Origin: Copromyces sp. CBS 386.78
Taxonomy: Eukaryota; Ascomycota; Sordariomycetes; Sordariales; Sordariaceae
Direction of reading: 5' to 3'
Assembly: GCA_030685235.1 (NCBI GenBank)
Contig: MU839127.1
Coordinates: forward strand, 62,001-126,000
Length of the DNA: 64,000 nucleotides
Part shown: piece after piece, positions 25,104 to 37,500 of the stretch
Numbering within the stretch: the stretch's first letter is position 1
How the letters are laid out: each line of letters opens with the position of its first letter
Position numbers and translations under genes: made by a program
The notes under the pieces: generated by a model
What the model was told of the DNA's origin: nothing
Seen by the model: the letters and a program-made list of their open reading frames with translations, nothing else
Database searches by the model: none

Positions 25104-25901
25104 TTAATATTAATTAGCTCTTACGAAAAGTTAGAAGGCGAGCCTTATTAAAGTATAAAAAGGTATAAAATCTAGCGACCGTTTACCTTCTTACTAAGAG
25201 GAGGGATATATTATTAGAAGTTATAACAGCCCGGTAGTATTTATAATAGAGGTTCCTCGTATATTTAATATTGCCCTACTAATTAGTTTCTAGCGGGAAG
25301 TTATTTATATTCAATTATCCCCGCCGTTTGGTTAGCCTTCTCAATAGTTGTTAAATGAGTAGTAGAATGTAAATTTATATATATATGTAATTTTACATAT
25401 ATTTAGAAGGTAAGTTAGTAAATTGTATAAAATTAGAAACTATAAAAGATTATAAAAGACTATAAAAAAATAAATATTCCTTTCCTCTCTCCTCTCCGCT
25501 CCTTAATATTATGCCTAGATTTGGTAATATATGTGACCGTAAGTTACAGGAACGTTTAAACACGTTTTAAGGGCCTATATTAATAGATTTCGCATATAAA
25601 GCACAGCTAAGGCGGTCTATATTACAAAGTCTAATTTTTGGTGGGGATTTTTACTAATATCTATAATAAGGACCCTTGCTCAGCGGCACGCACAGAAATA
25701 TTTAATGTGCTAGCTCCCTTACCTTATACTGCTACCCAAACAAGTTAAGTAGTCTAGTTATAGGGGAAGGGGGTAGTCTGTAGCTAGCCCGCCTCGCGCT
25801 ATAGAAGTATGCTCTATTATAGCGGCTGAAAAGCGGGGCGGATCCGTAGGGGAAAAAATAAGGGCTGACAATTTGGAGAGCGTCGTTGTTATAAGAGACT
25901 A

Positions 25902-28078
25902 CCCGTGCTACGCCCCCACTTTTTAAGGACTCGCTAAACTCGCACCCTCTAAAGAGGGTACTTACCACTAGAACGGCCAACCCAATACAACGGCCAAGTA
26001 TATATAAAAAATGAGGTTATATTCAAATACCCCTTCTTAATACCCTTTTCTCCCCTTCCAGTCTATATATTTTATATAACTAGACTTTTCCTTTAAGCCG
26101 CTACTTTCTAACTAACTTTACTATATCCTTAGCGCACTTTTTAACCCTATTTTCAATCTATTAATTCGCTCTATCGACTTTCTTTTATATAATACGAAGG
26201 TTATTATTAGCTCGTTTAAATATTATAGCTCGGCTATTAGAAACTTTCAAAACCCCTCCTACTTATATAGAACGGTTCTTATTTGCCTTACGCCGTCGTT
26301 TTATATTTTCGGCATACTAGGTCCTACCTAAATCGCATTTAATTTATACTAATTTAATTACAATAGTCTTTCTACCCTTTACAAAGTTTAATACTATCCA
26401 TTTAAACAATAAAGATAAATTATCCTTCTTTTAAATAGCCTTATATATTAGGAGGCTACTCTATTTACTTAATAAAGGTTATTTAATATTTTAAATAGTA
26501 TTAAAGGTATTAATAACGGTTCTAATAGAAGGGTAAGTATTCGTCGTATAATATAGTCTTATAACGGTCCGAATACAACCTATTATTATTATATAAATTA
26601 TTAACTATTATACTAGAAAGTATATAAAATACTAGTACTTAGAAAGGGGGTAATATACTATACTTAGGGGTTAAAAGGGTAAATACTTATTTTCTTAAAC
26701 GCTAATTAGATTATTACCTCTTTAAATACCTTCTACCGTATACCCTCTATTATACTTAAAAAATCAAACTTTATAATTTTAATATAACCGTTATAAATTA
26801 ATATATCGAAAATTTAAGAATAATAGTACTTCAATAATTAAAAGACTACTATATTTAAAAGTTATAATAAATAGGTAAAATAGGGAGGTAAGCCAAATAT
26901 TATAATACTATTATTATTACAATATTGTAGAAACTCCCGGGTATAGTATAATCTATAGTTATTAAATATAAATAACCACTTCTTACCCTATTAAACCTTC
27001 TTTTAAATACTTATCCTAATATTTTAACTATTCGAAAGATAATTAATTGTTTAAATACCTAATTAATACTGTAGTAATAACTACATAGGGATCTAACTCT
27101 AGAATATTATACCAATTACTCATATAGAATTACCCGGTAAGGATTATAAAAGCTAGGTAGTATTAGCTAATTATAGAAATTACTTTAATATAGGTGGCCG
27201 ACTTATAGTTCTCTAAGATAGTAAAATAATATATACGTTTCCGCTTCGTAATAACGAACTAATCTTTACCTATACTAATACGAAAACTAGTCTCGTCTAT
27301 ATTCCATATATTTAACGGTAAGAAGCCTTCTTATTAAAAAAAATCGTAAAGTTTTTCGAAATAAATTATTACCTATCCGTTAATACAATATTAATTACTA
27401 ATAAATTTACTTATAGAAAATATTTGGGTGCCGGACTAGGTTTATTTACCTTCCTTATATCTTTATTATCTTTCCGGGCATTATCTATTTTCTTCTATTT
27501 AATTTTAAAGTATTCGTAACGTTTAATAAATTGCAATGCCCAATTATTACTAATACGGGGTAGGTTATCGGCTGCCCGGGCTTCGTCGAATTCGTTTTCG
27601 AATAGTTTGCTTTAAAATAGGTAATTTGCAACGTTTTAAAGGAACCGGGGATATATAATAAGATTAATCCTATTGAAACGATCGATATAATTATATAGAG
27701 CCTTTTCGTTAACTGTCGTTAACTTAATATTGCGTATAGGGCTGCCTTTCTTAGGAGGGATCCCCTTAATACGGTTACGGAGGCGCTTACAGGGCACCTC
27801 GAACGTTTTATATAGTATTATTACCGGAACTTCGGGGTTCTTTTCGTAAAACTCGAACGCTCGTTATAAACGATTTTCTATATTAATTTAATAATTGTTT
27901 TAATACGATACGATGTAGTATTATAGTTATTAATAATATAGAATAAAAAAGGTTTATAGGTAACTCAAAATCGTTGCGCTGCGTGGCCGTTGTATTGGGT
28001 TGGCCGTTCTAGTAGTGAGCACCCTCTTTAGAGAGTGCGAGTTTGGCGAGTCCCTAAAAAGTGGGGGCGTGGCACGGG
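25902..28078 (-). mobile_element. pogo/Fot1-type Tc1-mariner transposon, 2,177 bp
   Basis: The 95-bp terminal inverted repeats (25902-25996 and 27984-28078) begin CCCGTG(C/T)(T/C)ACGCCCCCAC and differ at about seven positions, all transitions. TA dinucleotides at 25900-25901 and 28079-28080 are the expected target duplication. The interior is RIP-like but the outer right TIR is less mutated. It inserted into the second tandem-repeat copy, just beyond the Mutator-like element. Confidence 0.88.
26010..27930 (-). pseudogene. Degraded pogo/Fot1-type transposase
   Basis: Minus-strand translation shows the order expected of this family: a CENP-B/Tc5-like helix-turn-helix segment (NNWALQFIKRYEYFK, about 27510-27565), then the start of the DDE domain (LNIWNIDETSFRISIGKD, about 27260-27310), whose first Asp is still present. 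Stops interrupt the frame throughout. It is non-functional as read. Confidence 0.75.
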
Positions 28079-30103
28079 TAATGCAAGCACCTCAATCAGG
28101 AAAGTTTGGCAGCCACCTCCGCCACCTCAACCTTTCTCAACCTCAACCCTTCTCTTTACGCCCACCTATAAGCCGATAATTAGTCATCCAACTGTTTCTT
28201 CCTAAACCTCTAGTACATACCTATGAAGTTGATCGAAAATGGGCCAAGGCCCCAACGCAGCGGGAAAACGAAAATCAATTCAGTTTGCAGGCGGTCAGGC
28301 CTCTCTGGCTCAATTGAGGACGCATATTGTACGACATGGCATAGGGATCGAACGACTTGTCACCAGTCATCAGCAGCTGGTTTTCTCATCCGCCTCAGAA
28401 AGACGCTTGACCCAATCTCATCGTGACATGGAGCAGATCTGATGATAGAGGCGTGCTAACCTTCCAGGCAGGAGACCCTTACTGAGCTGGATGCTTGATT
28501 AACCATTGATCAACGGATCAATCACGATCTACCGAACTGTCTTGATCTTGCAATTCGACATAGCAAGTGCGGGCCGATTCGAGCAGGCATTCAGTGGCAT
28601 TGTACCGACAAGTTGTAAACGAGTCCGAGCCCGGCCTGAGCAGAACAGCGCAAACCATGTCATTCGTGGCGCTGTTCTAGGGGCGCACATTCTCCAATTG
28701 TTGGGACCGCCTACACTGCCCCTTTATAGCCGAAATGTCTTCAGTTGACTTCGTTTGCTCAGACGAAGGACGTATGATATGGCTCCATTCATCTCCGAAG
28801 CTCCCACTCGAGGACGATCTATATACACACATCGTCGGCAGCCCTACTGGGGCATTGGCTGTGGATATTAACCTGCAGTAGGTATTGCTCTGTTGAGGTA
28901 TCAGGTGTCATGGATCGGACGGATTATCTGTATATGAGACGGGATCATCAGGGTCCTTCCATTTCTTGCCGACTAATGGCGACGAGCACTTCGAGATACT
29001 TGTACATCATGAGCCACATACACACTACCCCACGCCTCTGTTTTGAGTACAGGTCGACATCCGATTCATGGTAGGCGATGGGGGCCGGTTAGCCGGCTCA
29101 TAGGTAGTTCTCTTTGGACGCAGGCTAGGTGCCATCCGTGAAATGGTCCATGCATTCTCTCCTTCTTTATCTAAAACCACAACAAACACAACCCACAGCT
29201 ACGGTCACGGGCGTGGATGGGAAAGGGTATCGAGCAGATAAAGTATAGCCGATTGGTAAGTAGCTTTCATGAATGGGTGGTCAGCGCAATGTAACACCCA
29301 CAATCCCGAAGATTGCTTGCGTTCCCCGCAAACCGGTGAATGCCAGAAAACTGCGCAAGTGTGCCTTCACTTCTTATTCTTGAGAAAAGGCCACCTATTA
29401 TCCATCGCCCTTGTCCTCCGATGATGCATGTATCGTGCCGCGTTTAACGCAGTCAGCCAAATTGGTGCCTTGATGCATGAGAGATGCCACATCCCCAAAT
29501 GTGCGGAACGCAATTCGCTCGCTGAAGGATTATGAGACATCTTCCTGCCCGTGCAGCTTATGCCCACGGCGAGCCTGACATTACCAGGTGAGGCTGAAGG
29601 AAAAGGCGGGAGAGGAGCATACTCACACTCTACCCACGAGGTACTTTTTCGAGTTACATGACTATCTAAGGGCTCGGCAATCATCGACCATCCTCCTCGT
29701 GACGACGTTCTGCCAATCGTAAATAGCTAAATGAGCCTCTGGCTTTGCGGACAGGCTGCTAACCACTAGGATATTCCGTGATGTCGGGCTCAACGACAAT
29801 CACAACAGCAGCAATGGCGACCCGATTTCTTGGCGAGGTCCAGATTGCTCACCGAAGGCAGAGAGGTGATTCCCAACGAAGAGGCATTGGCTTGCCTTGT
29901 GCGCTATGCTGCGGCAGTTCTGGTTGTGTCCTGGTCTTGAGGGTTCCAGCACCTACTTGATGTTGTCTTTTGGATGACCTTCTTCTCAAAGCAATCTTCG
30001 GAGTGTGGCCAGAGCCCCCAAGTGCGAAAACAGGAGATCCCTATCATATCGGTGACAGTCTTCGATCCCAACCAAGCACCAGGACAGCATTTCGGCCATA
30101 ACA
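28079..30103. other. Intergenic region between the transposon cluster and the CmcJ-like genes
   Basis: Composition returns abruptly to normal at 28079. There are short open frames on both strands (for example 28239-28442 plus and 29367-29684 minus) but none has a motif or splice pattern I can support. Confidence 0.5.
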
Positions 30104-31292
30104 ATGATGGCGGTACTCGCGCCAACGGATATGAACCTCAGCAAGTCTGGTGCAGATGTTCCAACAACGCATGCCACCGAACGAGCCAACGATGCTGGCA
30201 CCGTGATGTCCTTCATGTGGTACCTTGAGCGTAGCCCATTGTACGACACAGAGAAACCGTACAGCATGCGATATGAACCAGACGACGGGGTTCCTCAATC
30301 CAACTTCCAAAAGGTCCGTCGTCCGATTGAGGTGAAGAGCATGCGGGAGCCAGGTGCTGGGCCTTTCCGGCTTGACGAATGCGGTTTCCAGCTTATCCAG
30401 CTTCACTCCAGCTTGAAACCCGATGATTTTTGGGACCAGGAACGAGTGCAGAGCGTATATATCCAGGAGGTGAAGGAAGCTTTGAAGAAAGAGCTTGGTG
30501 CGAAGTACGTCCATGTGTTGGACTATGCGGTGCGTCCCTGAGACTTTGTAATGATTGATGTCATCGAGGGTCTTGTTTCTCACACATCTGCGACTATTAG
30601 CTTAGAAAACGACACGAATCCTTCCCCATCTCAACTGGAGAGGAGTACGTATATGACCAGCCTACCGCATTAGCACACATTGGTGTGTTACTCATTCTTT
30701 TTGTTTTCCCAGGACCTGCATGCATTGGGAGGCGACTGACACTCTCACAGATTTTACCAGAGATGAAGGCGAACGAATTACCAAGATACTTTTTGGAGAT
30801 CGTGCCGGTGAAGTGCTCAAAGGCCGTTGGCAGGCAGTGAAGTAAGAGCTTATATCATGAAACCACCTCTGCTTCCACAAGAGCTAACAGGGTAATATCA
30901 GCATCTGGAAACCGATCCGAGGGCCCCTGAACGATTGGCCCCTTGGTCTCTGTGATGGGCGCACGCTTGACTTTGAGAAGGATACGGTATCGAGCGATGT
31001 GGTCTTCGACGACTTCGTCACGGAGAACCTGCAGATCTACCACAATCCAGCCTCTGAGTGGTATTACCTGCCGGACCACAACACGTGGGAGGCGCTCATT
31101 TTTAAGAGTGCCGACAGTGATCCTTCTGCTGCAGTTCCTGGATGCTGTCACTCGGGGTTCTTCAACCCGAAGTCAGATAAGAGCGAGCTGAGGCAGAGTC
31201 TTGATTGTCGGTGCTTTGTCTTCTACGCCGACCTGGATGAATACCCGCCCATCGTCGCAGATGTCACCCAACCGCATCTGCAGACTCTCTGA
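30104..31292 (+). CDS. CmcJ/NvfI-type Fe/2-oxoglutarate oxidoreductase, 329 aa, four exons
   Basis: Exons 30104-30529, 30601-30682, 30751-30841 and 30902-31292 splice in frame (introns 71, 68 and 60 bp). The family of putative hydroxylases and desaturases is recognised from EKPYSMRYEPDDGVP near the N-terminus, RKRHESFPISTG, GRWQAVNIWKPIRGPLNDWPL, and WYYLPDH...FKSADSD near the C-terminus. The likely iron-binding HxD is His168-Ile-Asp170 (AHIDFT), completed across the second splice junction, with the distal His283 in CCHSGFF and a following Arg. Relatives act in secondary metabolism (cephamycin, novofumigatonin and cercosporin pathways), so an oxidative tailoring role is plausible, with unknown substrate. 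The next gene downstream is a paralogue with the same intron positions. A second ATG at 30107 and one near 30206 are alternative starts. Confidence 0.85.
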
Positions 31293-31718
31293 TCGACTCA
31301 TGGGTCCCTTGAATTTGTACTGTGGTTAAGAGAGATTAGGTAGGCTAGACAGATCGAAATGACGCGAGAACTCAGTTCCAAGTTCATGAAGAGGTGATGT
31401 GCTACTATTCAGTCTCCACAGCGGTATGCGAACAAGGGCAGGGGCTTGTCAGACGGCCAGGGAATATGCACGTGCACGGTCACGGGAACAGGGAGCAGAT
31501 CAGCTACGGGATTTATACCAGATGCCAGATATCGAGCCAAGTGTAGATCAGAACAGAACACACTCAATACATCCACGTTGAACCCCCTATATTCGTACCC
31601 ATATTATCACACTTCCCTGCATTGAGTGAAGAAAAACCTGGAAAACCAGTCCAGCCGCAGCTTTGCACGTCTTCCACGTCCCTACCTGAAAGGCACCAAA
31701 CATCGACGACTGAGCAGT

Positions 31719-32921
31719 ATGATGGCCCCCAACCATGTCGAAAGTCAATTGGGGTTTCTGAAGCGAAATCCCATCTACGACACCGTCAAACCCTACCGCC
31801 TCCGGTATGATCCAGAAGATGGAACGCCTCGCCAGAATATCGAGACCGAGATGGTCACGGTCGCCATTACCGACGCGCGATCTCTTCGCCCAACGATTGA
31901 ACAGCAGGGGTTTGCCTTGACATCCGTTCCCACGGCCATGACCTACGATGACTTCTTCGACCACGACAAGATCGAGAGGCTATATGCGGCAGAGTTGCAG
32001 TCTCATCTCAAGACCTACTTCAACGTGCCCCATGTCAGAGTGATCGACTATGCCGTGAGCCTTCATCCCACTCCTTCCTTCAGCTTTTACGCCTCCATTC
32101 CCTAACACGGTTGATTGACAGGTGCGACGTCGGCATCCAGACTTTCCTGTTTCCACAGGCAAGCAATACGAGCATCAGCAGCCAGCCGCCCTTGTACATC
32201 TGGGTCTGTAACGTTTGTCACGCATGACCTCTGCGACAACCTCGGCGTCCTATACATGGTATCTAACAGACGTGTCAGACTTCTCGCACGAGGAGGCCGT
32301 CAGGATGTTAAAGACACTCTACAGATGCAACGCCAGCCAAGTGTTGAAGCACCGCTGGCAGATTATCAAGTACGTGGCTCCCCGAATCTCATGCTCCCGG
32401 CATCTTCTCGCTGGTCCAAGGACAAACGCATTATAACCAGCTGTATTACAGCGTTTGGCGGCCGCTCAAAGGTCCCTTGTATGATTGGCCTCTTGCGGTC
32501 TGTGATGCCCGAACATTCACCCAGAGTCGCGATGCCCAGACTGCCGACGCTGTGTATCCGGAATGGGTCTACGAGAATGTTCTAGTTCACTATCACCCAT
32601 CTCAGCAGTGGTATTACTTCTCCGGGCTTCTGGACACGGAGACCATGCTGTTCAAATGCACAGATTCAGACACCACAGCCAGTGGGCGTAAGTTTCGTTT
32701 CTTGCCACCCTTTTCCCTCCTATTATCCCAAGTCTGACGCTGAGAAATTACCACGTCGTTGTCGCTGACTAGCATCTCCACATGCTGCCTTCCCCCTTTT
32801 GCGAACCGCTGGGACCTCGGGTTTCCCACGAGAGAGCATCGAGTCGAGAGTGTTTATTTTATGGGCCCCATTGGAGCAGCTTCCACAAGAGGTTGGGGCT
32901 TTATATGGCAAACGTGGCTGA
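31719..32921 (+). CDS. CmcJ/NvfI-type oxidoreductase paralogue, 300 aa, five exons
   Basis: Exons 31719-32054, 32122-32203, 32270-32369, 32452-32687 and 32773-32921 join in frame. The first three splice sites fall at the same codons as in the upstream neighbour, and exon 2 has the same length (82 nt), showing tandem duplication. Conserved segments are VKPYRLRYDPEDGTP, RRRHPDFPVSTG, KHRWQIINVWRPLKGPLYDW and WYYFSGLLDTETMLFKCTDSD. The predicted iron ligands are His138-Leu-Asp140 (VHLDVSD) and His255 in SPHAAF, followed by RESIESR. Protein similarity to the first copy is only moderate, so the duplication is old or the copies diverged in function. This copy has an additional fourth intron (32688-32772). 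Upstream in-frame codons exist, but the ATG at 31719 (or 31722) fits the family's usual length. Confidence 0.83.
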
Positions 32922-33133
32922 AGTAGCTACCTGATGGCCGGAACATACATTCATGAGTGCCAAGTTGGACACTGTGTCTATGGGAACCAGTTGCTGACAT
33001 ATTTGTCTTTTCAAATTTCCATTACCCAAAAGCTCAACAAAACACGGTGCACATAACATTATCCCTCTCAGCTGTTCCTCGGTCCCGATCTAGCTCCATC
33101 ACGCCAAAATCTCCTACAAAACTCTTCATCCTT

Positions 33134-33325
33134 TCACTGAGCCTTGTCGGGGGTCATCTTGATGGAGATGCCACTAGTGTGGCCTCCCTGGACGACTTCG
33201 TCGCCCTCGTCGGTGCCATGGGTCGTACCCTTAGGTGGTTGCTTCTTCACACCCTGAGAGTTGCGAGCAATCCACCCTTTCTTCCAGGGTTGAGCCTTCC
33301 CGGATGATGGGGTGATGGAGGGCAT
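33134..33325 (-). CDS. Possible small protein, 63 aa, unknown function
   Basis: An open frame starting MPSITPSSGKAQPWKKGW and rich in Gly, Lys, Pro and Asn. It is preceded by a well-formed intron (33334-33402, donor GTAAGT, acceptor CACAG) that would lie in the 5' untranslated region. An in-frame TGA upstream excludes a longer start. It has no signal peptide, membrane segment or domain I know. The splice site just before the ATG is the main reason to believe it. It faces the CmcJ-like pair tail to tail. Confidence 0.42.
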   Translation of the reverse strand: MPSITPSSGKAQPWKKGWIARNSQGVKKQPPKGTTHGTDEGDEVVQGGHTSGISIKMTPDKAQ

Positions 33326-33402
33326 GATGTAAGCTGTGCGCAAGTTAGCACACATTCATTGCCCTTCCCCAAATATGGTATGCGAACGGAGAGACCACTT
33401 AC

Positions 33403-34511
33403 GAGTGGTGATCTTGTGAGACTTGATTCAGTTGACGATGGTTTCTCGGGACGTCAATTCTGTCAAGAATCTTGCAACTAGGGTGTCGAAAGTTGTTGTC
33501 AAAGTAGAACACCAGCGAAGACTCACAAGTCTGGCAGGTTTAAGTGCTGAGGAAATGAGAGGCAAAGTATCTGTCATCTGACTCCCCTCCTGTCTACTTT
33601 CATGGTCATGAAGGTTCAGCCAATCTGGCGATTCCATTGCACACCAAGAATCAGGCATCTACACAGAGCCTCGTTGCCCAAAAAAGCAGTTTTGTCTGCA
33701 GGAAGCTCACACCCTCCACTCTTGGGAAGGCTTCGAAACGTGGTGTGCAAGTACGCGCCACGAGCGGCTCCTCCGCCAACTTTTTCAAACATTCTGTATC
33801 GGCATAACATCTTTGAACTGTAAAGAACCGACCCGAAGCTGCGCCCGCCCACCTTGAGCTGCATCAGCAACCAGCCATGTTGGGCACTTGGACCTCAACG
33901 CGAGGACGCCTCTTGTGTATTGGACTCGAAGAGACTTATGCCAAGTACGGGTGTGATTGATGGGTGGTCGACATAAGGGAGCATATTCCTGTGAGGGTAA
34001 ATCTAATTTCAGCCACTCGTTAGCTGAAGGTTGTCACACACTGATGCGCAGCGTCGACAGTGAGAATTAGGTAACATTGACGGTACTTCATATCTACTTA
34101 CGGACCAACATACGTACGCAGTTTATACACAAGTACCAGGCCCATAGCCTTGTCCAATAAAGACACCCACCTTTACATGGCTTGCATGGTTTCCTTTCAG
34201 GCTCGTGGGCAATAGTACCCCGCCACCACCATTTCCGAGACATGCAAATTGCCAGCGTTCCGATACCGACCGCACCGACCCTCCCCCTCTATTATAGCAA
34301 AGCCCTACTCACCACAGTAGACGATTTTCACTCAAGCCATGGCAACCTTTGATCAACGGGAGGCGGATTGCACTTCATACTACCTCTGTCTCTGAATCGG
34401 TCAGATTCGGATGAACTTTGATGTGCAGGTTCCATTGATCTCGCACCTGGCGTAGTTGTCAGTGGCAGTAGGACTTTTCCCGTCTGTTTCTGCGGTTACT
34501 CTCCGATAGGA
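33403..34511. other. Intergenic region upstream of the NLR-like gene
   Basis: Balanced composition, with short frames only. No supported gene. It presumably contains the NLR-like gene promoter near its right end and the leader of the small minus-strand gene at its left end. Confidence 0.5.
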
Positions 34512-37500
34512 ATGGCTCCCCCACGTGCACCGAGATCCCTCCATAGGATCTTACCTGCCACTTCGCCAGTGGTCGGCAAACCTCCTTCAAGTCTGGAGTA
34601 AGTGTCTCGCGAACATCTTCATCCTTCACAGACTGACAGGCACTTTTTGCAGCATTGTGATCGTGCCTGCTCCTGGGCTAGCGGTTAAGGAGTGGACCCA
34701 TGGCTCTGCAGATATATCCAACACCTGGGTTCAAAGCCTCGTCAATGACTTCGCACGAGACTTTGCGCTAGGGGCAACTATCTTTGAGCATCAATACGAC
34801 CACCGTACCGAACCCTCTGTCACAGAGCATCTCGCTCGAGAAGGGACTGAATTCTTGAGATCACTCCGAACCCACTGTGTTGAGACCGAGATGGGACTGA
34901 ACAAGCGCCCCTTGGTTCTCATATGCCATGGGACAGGGGGGCTTGTGGTAAAGCAGGTGGGTCTTCGAGTCACACCCTGACAGATGCTGAGCGTGACCCT
35001 CCTCCTTTACCAATACTGACCTTTTCCCGGCCAGGCCCTCAACATTTGTTGCTTTGAAGAGCTACATGAGTACCGTCCTGTTATTGACGTTCTATCAGGT
35101 GCTGTTTTTCTTGGCGTGCCTCACATCGTTAAAGACCGTGAAGTGGCCAAGAAAACAATAGACCTCCTATTGAAATGCAAAGAAATGGGCGCGATGCGGC
35201 AACGTGCTAACGACGATGATGTTACGAGCTTCATGAAAATATGCGAAGGTTTCGAGCGTATCGGCCTCAAGATACCGGTTATCTCTGCATTTGAGACCAA
35301 GAGCACCGCACCACCTAGAAGTTTCTTCCGCAAAATCTTCAGCAAGGTTTCGAACCATGTGGTAGGTCCTAACCGATGCTTTCTCACACGACTCGGTCAC
35401 ATTTTACTTTTATTTGTATAGCCCTTCTTGCCTTGCCCACAACTTACTGAGTTTCCCGAGTAGATTGTGCCCAAGCCATGGGGGACTCTCGGGCTAAAGT
35501 CCGCAAATGAGATCTCAGTGGATAGCAGATCAAATCACATGGACGTGTGTAAAGTTCGCGTTGAGAGTGACCTTTACAAAAAGTGCCTCAAATTTCTGCA
35601 TGATGTCATGCGAGAGGCTCCCGAGAGGATTGCAAAGGAAATACAGCCAAGTAAGTGCATTCTTGTTGGGGATGAGTTCTTATCTTCGTGGCAAAACGAA
35701 TGACCAACACTGATTTAGTCGATGCGCCTGCCGGGTTGAGGGCCGAAACACTTCGCAGTGGAGGTGTTCAGGATGAGAGTTTGCAAGCCTTCCCCACTGG
35801 CATGGCGACCAATGGATCAACAATCGGTTCGATCGACCTCGTCTCCCCAACAGCCCTCGACTATGAGGCCACACCCCGTCGAAACCCGATCCTACCATGC
35901 TTCTGGCCGGGAAACCATCAAAGAAACAACCAGTTTTTTGGGCGACAGGACATCTTGAAGATGATTGACGATGTTCTCCTCTTCGACTACCAGGAGGGTC
36001 AGGCAACTGAACCGGTTCAGCTCCGCTCATTTGCCATCTGTGGTATGGGTGGAATAGGCAAGACTGAGCTAGCCGTGGAATACGCGTACTCCCGGAAAGA
36101 CAAATTCGAAGCAATCTTTTGGCTCAGTGCTGATGAAGCGAGTATTCTGGCATCAAATTTTGCCCAGATCGCAAAGAAGCTTGGGTTGGAGGATGAAAAT
36201 GACGAATCTGACTTGGCAGCCAGCAGAGAGGTTGTCATGGACTGGTTGGCTCGACCTCTGAAAAAGGTGTCAGAGCCGGAAACGCCTGCCAATCTCGCCA
36301 CTTGGTTAATTATCTTTGACAATGTCGACGACATTCATGTTATTTCTGAGTTTTGGCCTAAGTTCGGACGGGGCTCGGTCCTGGTCACAAGCCGCGACCC
36401 CCTCGCAAAGCACAGCTGGTACGTGGAAAGCCCAGCTGGCATTGACTTGACCCCATTCTCCAAGAGCGAAACGGAAGCTTTGCTGCAGCGCTTGACGAAT
36501 GTCAAAGCCAACGCATCATCTTCAAGGGAGTCGGAAGCCCTTGCTACCATGGCACAGAAGCTTGACGGATTTCCTATGGCTATCAGTCAAATGTCCGGTG
36601 TATTCCGACGTTTGCGGCTGGTATCGTATAGTGGGTTTTTGGAATTGTTCAATGAGGAAGGAATTCATGGGCTCTTCCAACGGCAGGCCGAATCTGCCAG
36701 AGACCAGCAGAAAGTTCAATCACTTGCAACGCTTTGGGCTCTGGACACACTTCCGAAAGAGTCGATGGCACTCCTGCGTGTTATCTCCCTCTTGGACCCA
36801 GATGACATACCCGAAGATCTGCTGATCGACAAAAAGAAAGTCGTCAAACTCGAGGGCTATCCCACTTCTCGCGGAGCCTACCTCGATGCGAAAGCCGACC
36901 TCCTTGCCTCGTCGTTGATGAACCAGCATACGGAAACGTACAAGCTTCGGCTGCATCGGTTGGTTCAGGACGCAACAAGAAGAACCATGAAACATGATGA
37001 GTTGATCTCTGCGTACGAAGCGGCGAGTAATCTGGTTATCGAAGCATGGCCCTTTCAGTCGATGATAAATCACCACTCAGTGGAAAGATTTGGAAAATGC
37101 GAGGCCCTATTTCCCAGTGTGCTCCGTCTAAAGAATAGGATCGAACTTCAAGTCAAGGAATCTCCTGACTTTCCTCTGGATATTCGACAGGCGCGACTGT
37201 TCAACGATACAGGGTGGAATCGGTTTGAGCGTGGTATGATGGAAGAGACCGAACCATTTTGCCAATTTGCGCTCGAGATTGCAGCACGACTGGAAAGAAA
37301 AGTCGGTGCAGCAGCAGCAGAATCGATTCGGGAGAGTCATATGTGCTTGGGTATTGTCCTCACTGAGCTGAATGAGCATGATCGGAGCTTGTTTCACAAG
37401 AAGACATGGTTAAATATGCTGGAGGAAAGAAAGACCGACGCTGGCCAGCCCATTGAAGACTACGAACTCGGTTATGCATTCAACGAGATCGGTGTCGCGT

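Larger units (their letters stand above)
12554..25795 (+). mobile_element. Mutator-like DNA transposon (MULE), RIP-degraded, with a nested LTR element
   Basis: The ends are inverted repeats of about 63 bp beginning GAGGCGGGCTAGCTA(T/C)AGA, and a perfect 9-bp target duplication GCGCTATAG flanks them (12545-12553 and 25796-25804). A 9-bp duplication with long TIRs is the Mutator signature. After subtracting the nested retrotransposon and its duplicated target the element is about 3.5 kb. The remaining sequence is extremely A+T-rich and full of stops. A plus-strand fragment near 13100-13310 vaguely resembles the FAR1-type zinc-binding domain found before MULE transposases. Confidence 0.8.

Noticed and set aside
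28223..28748. Short open frames right of the pogo-like element
   Set aside because: Overlapping frames of 60-80 codons without motifs, splice signals or a coherent gene model.
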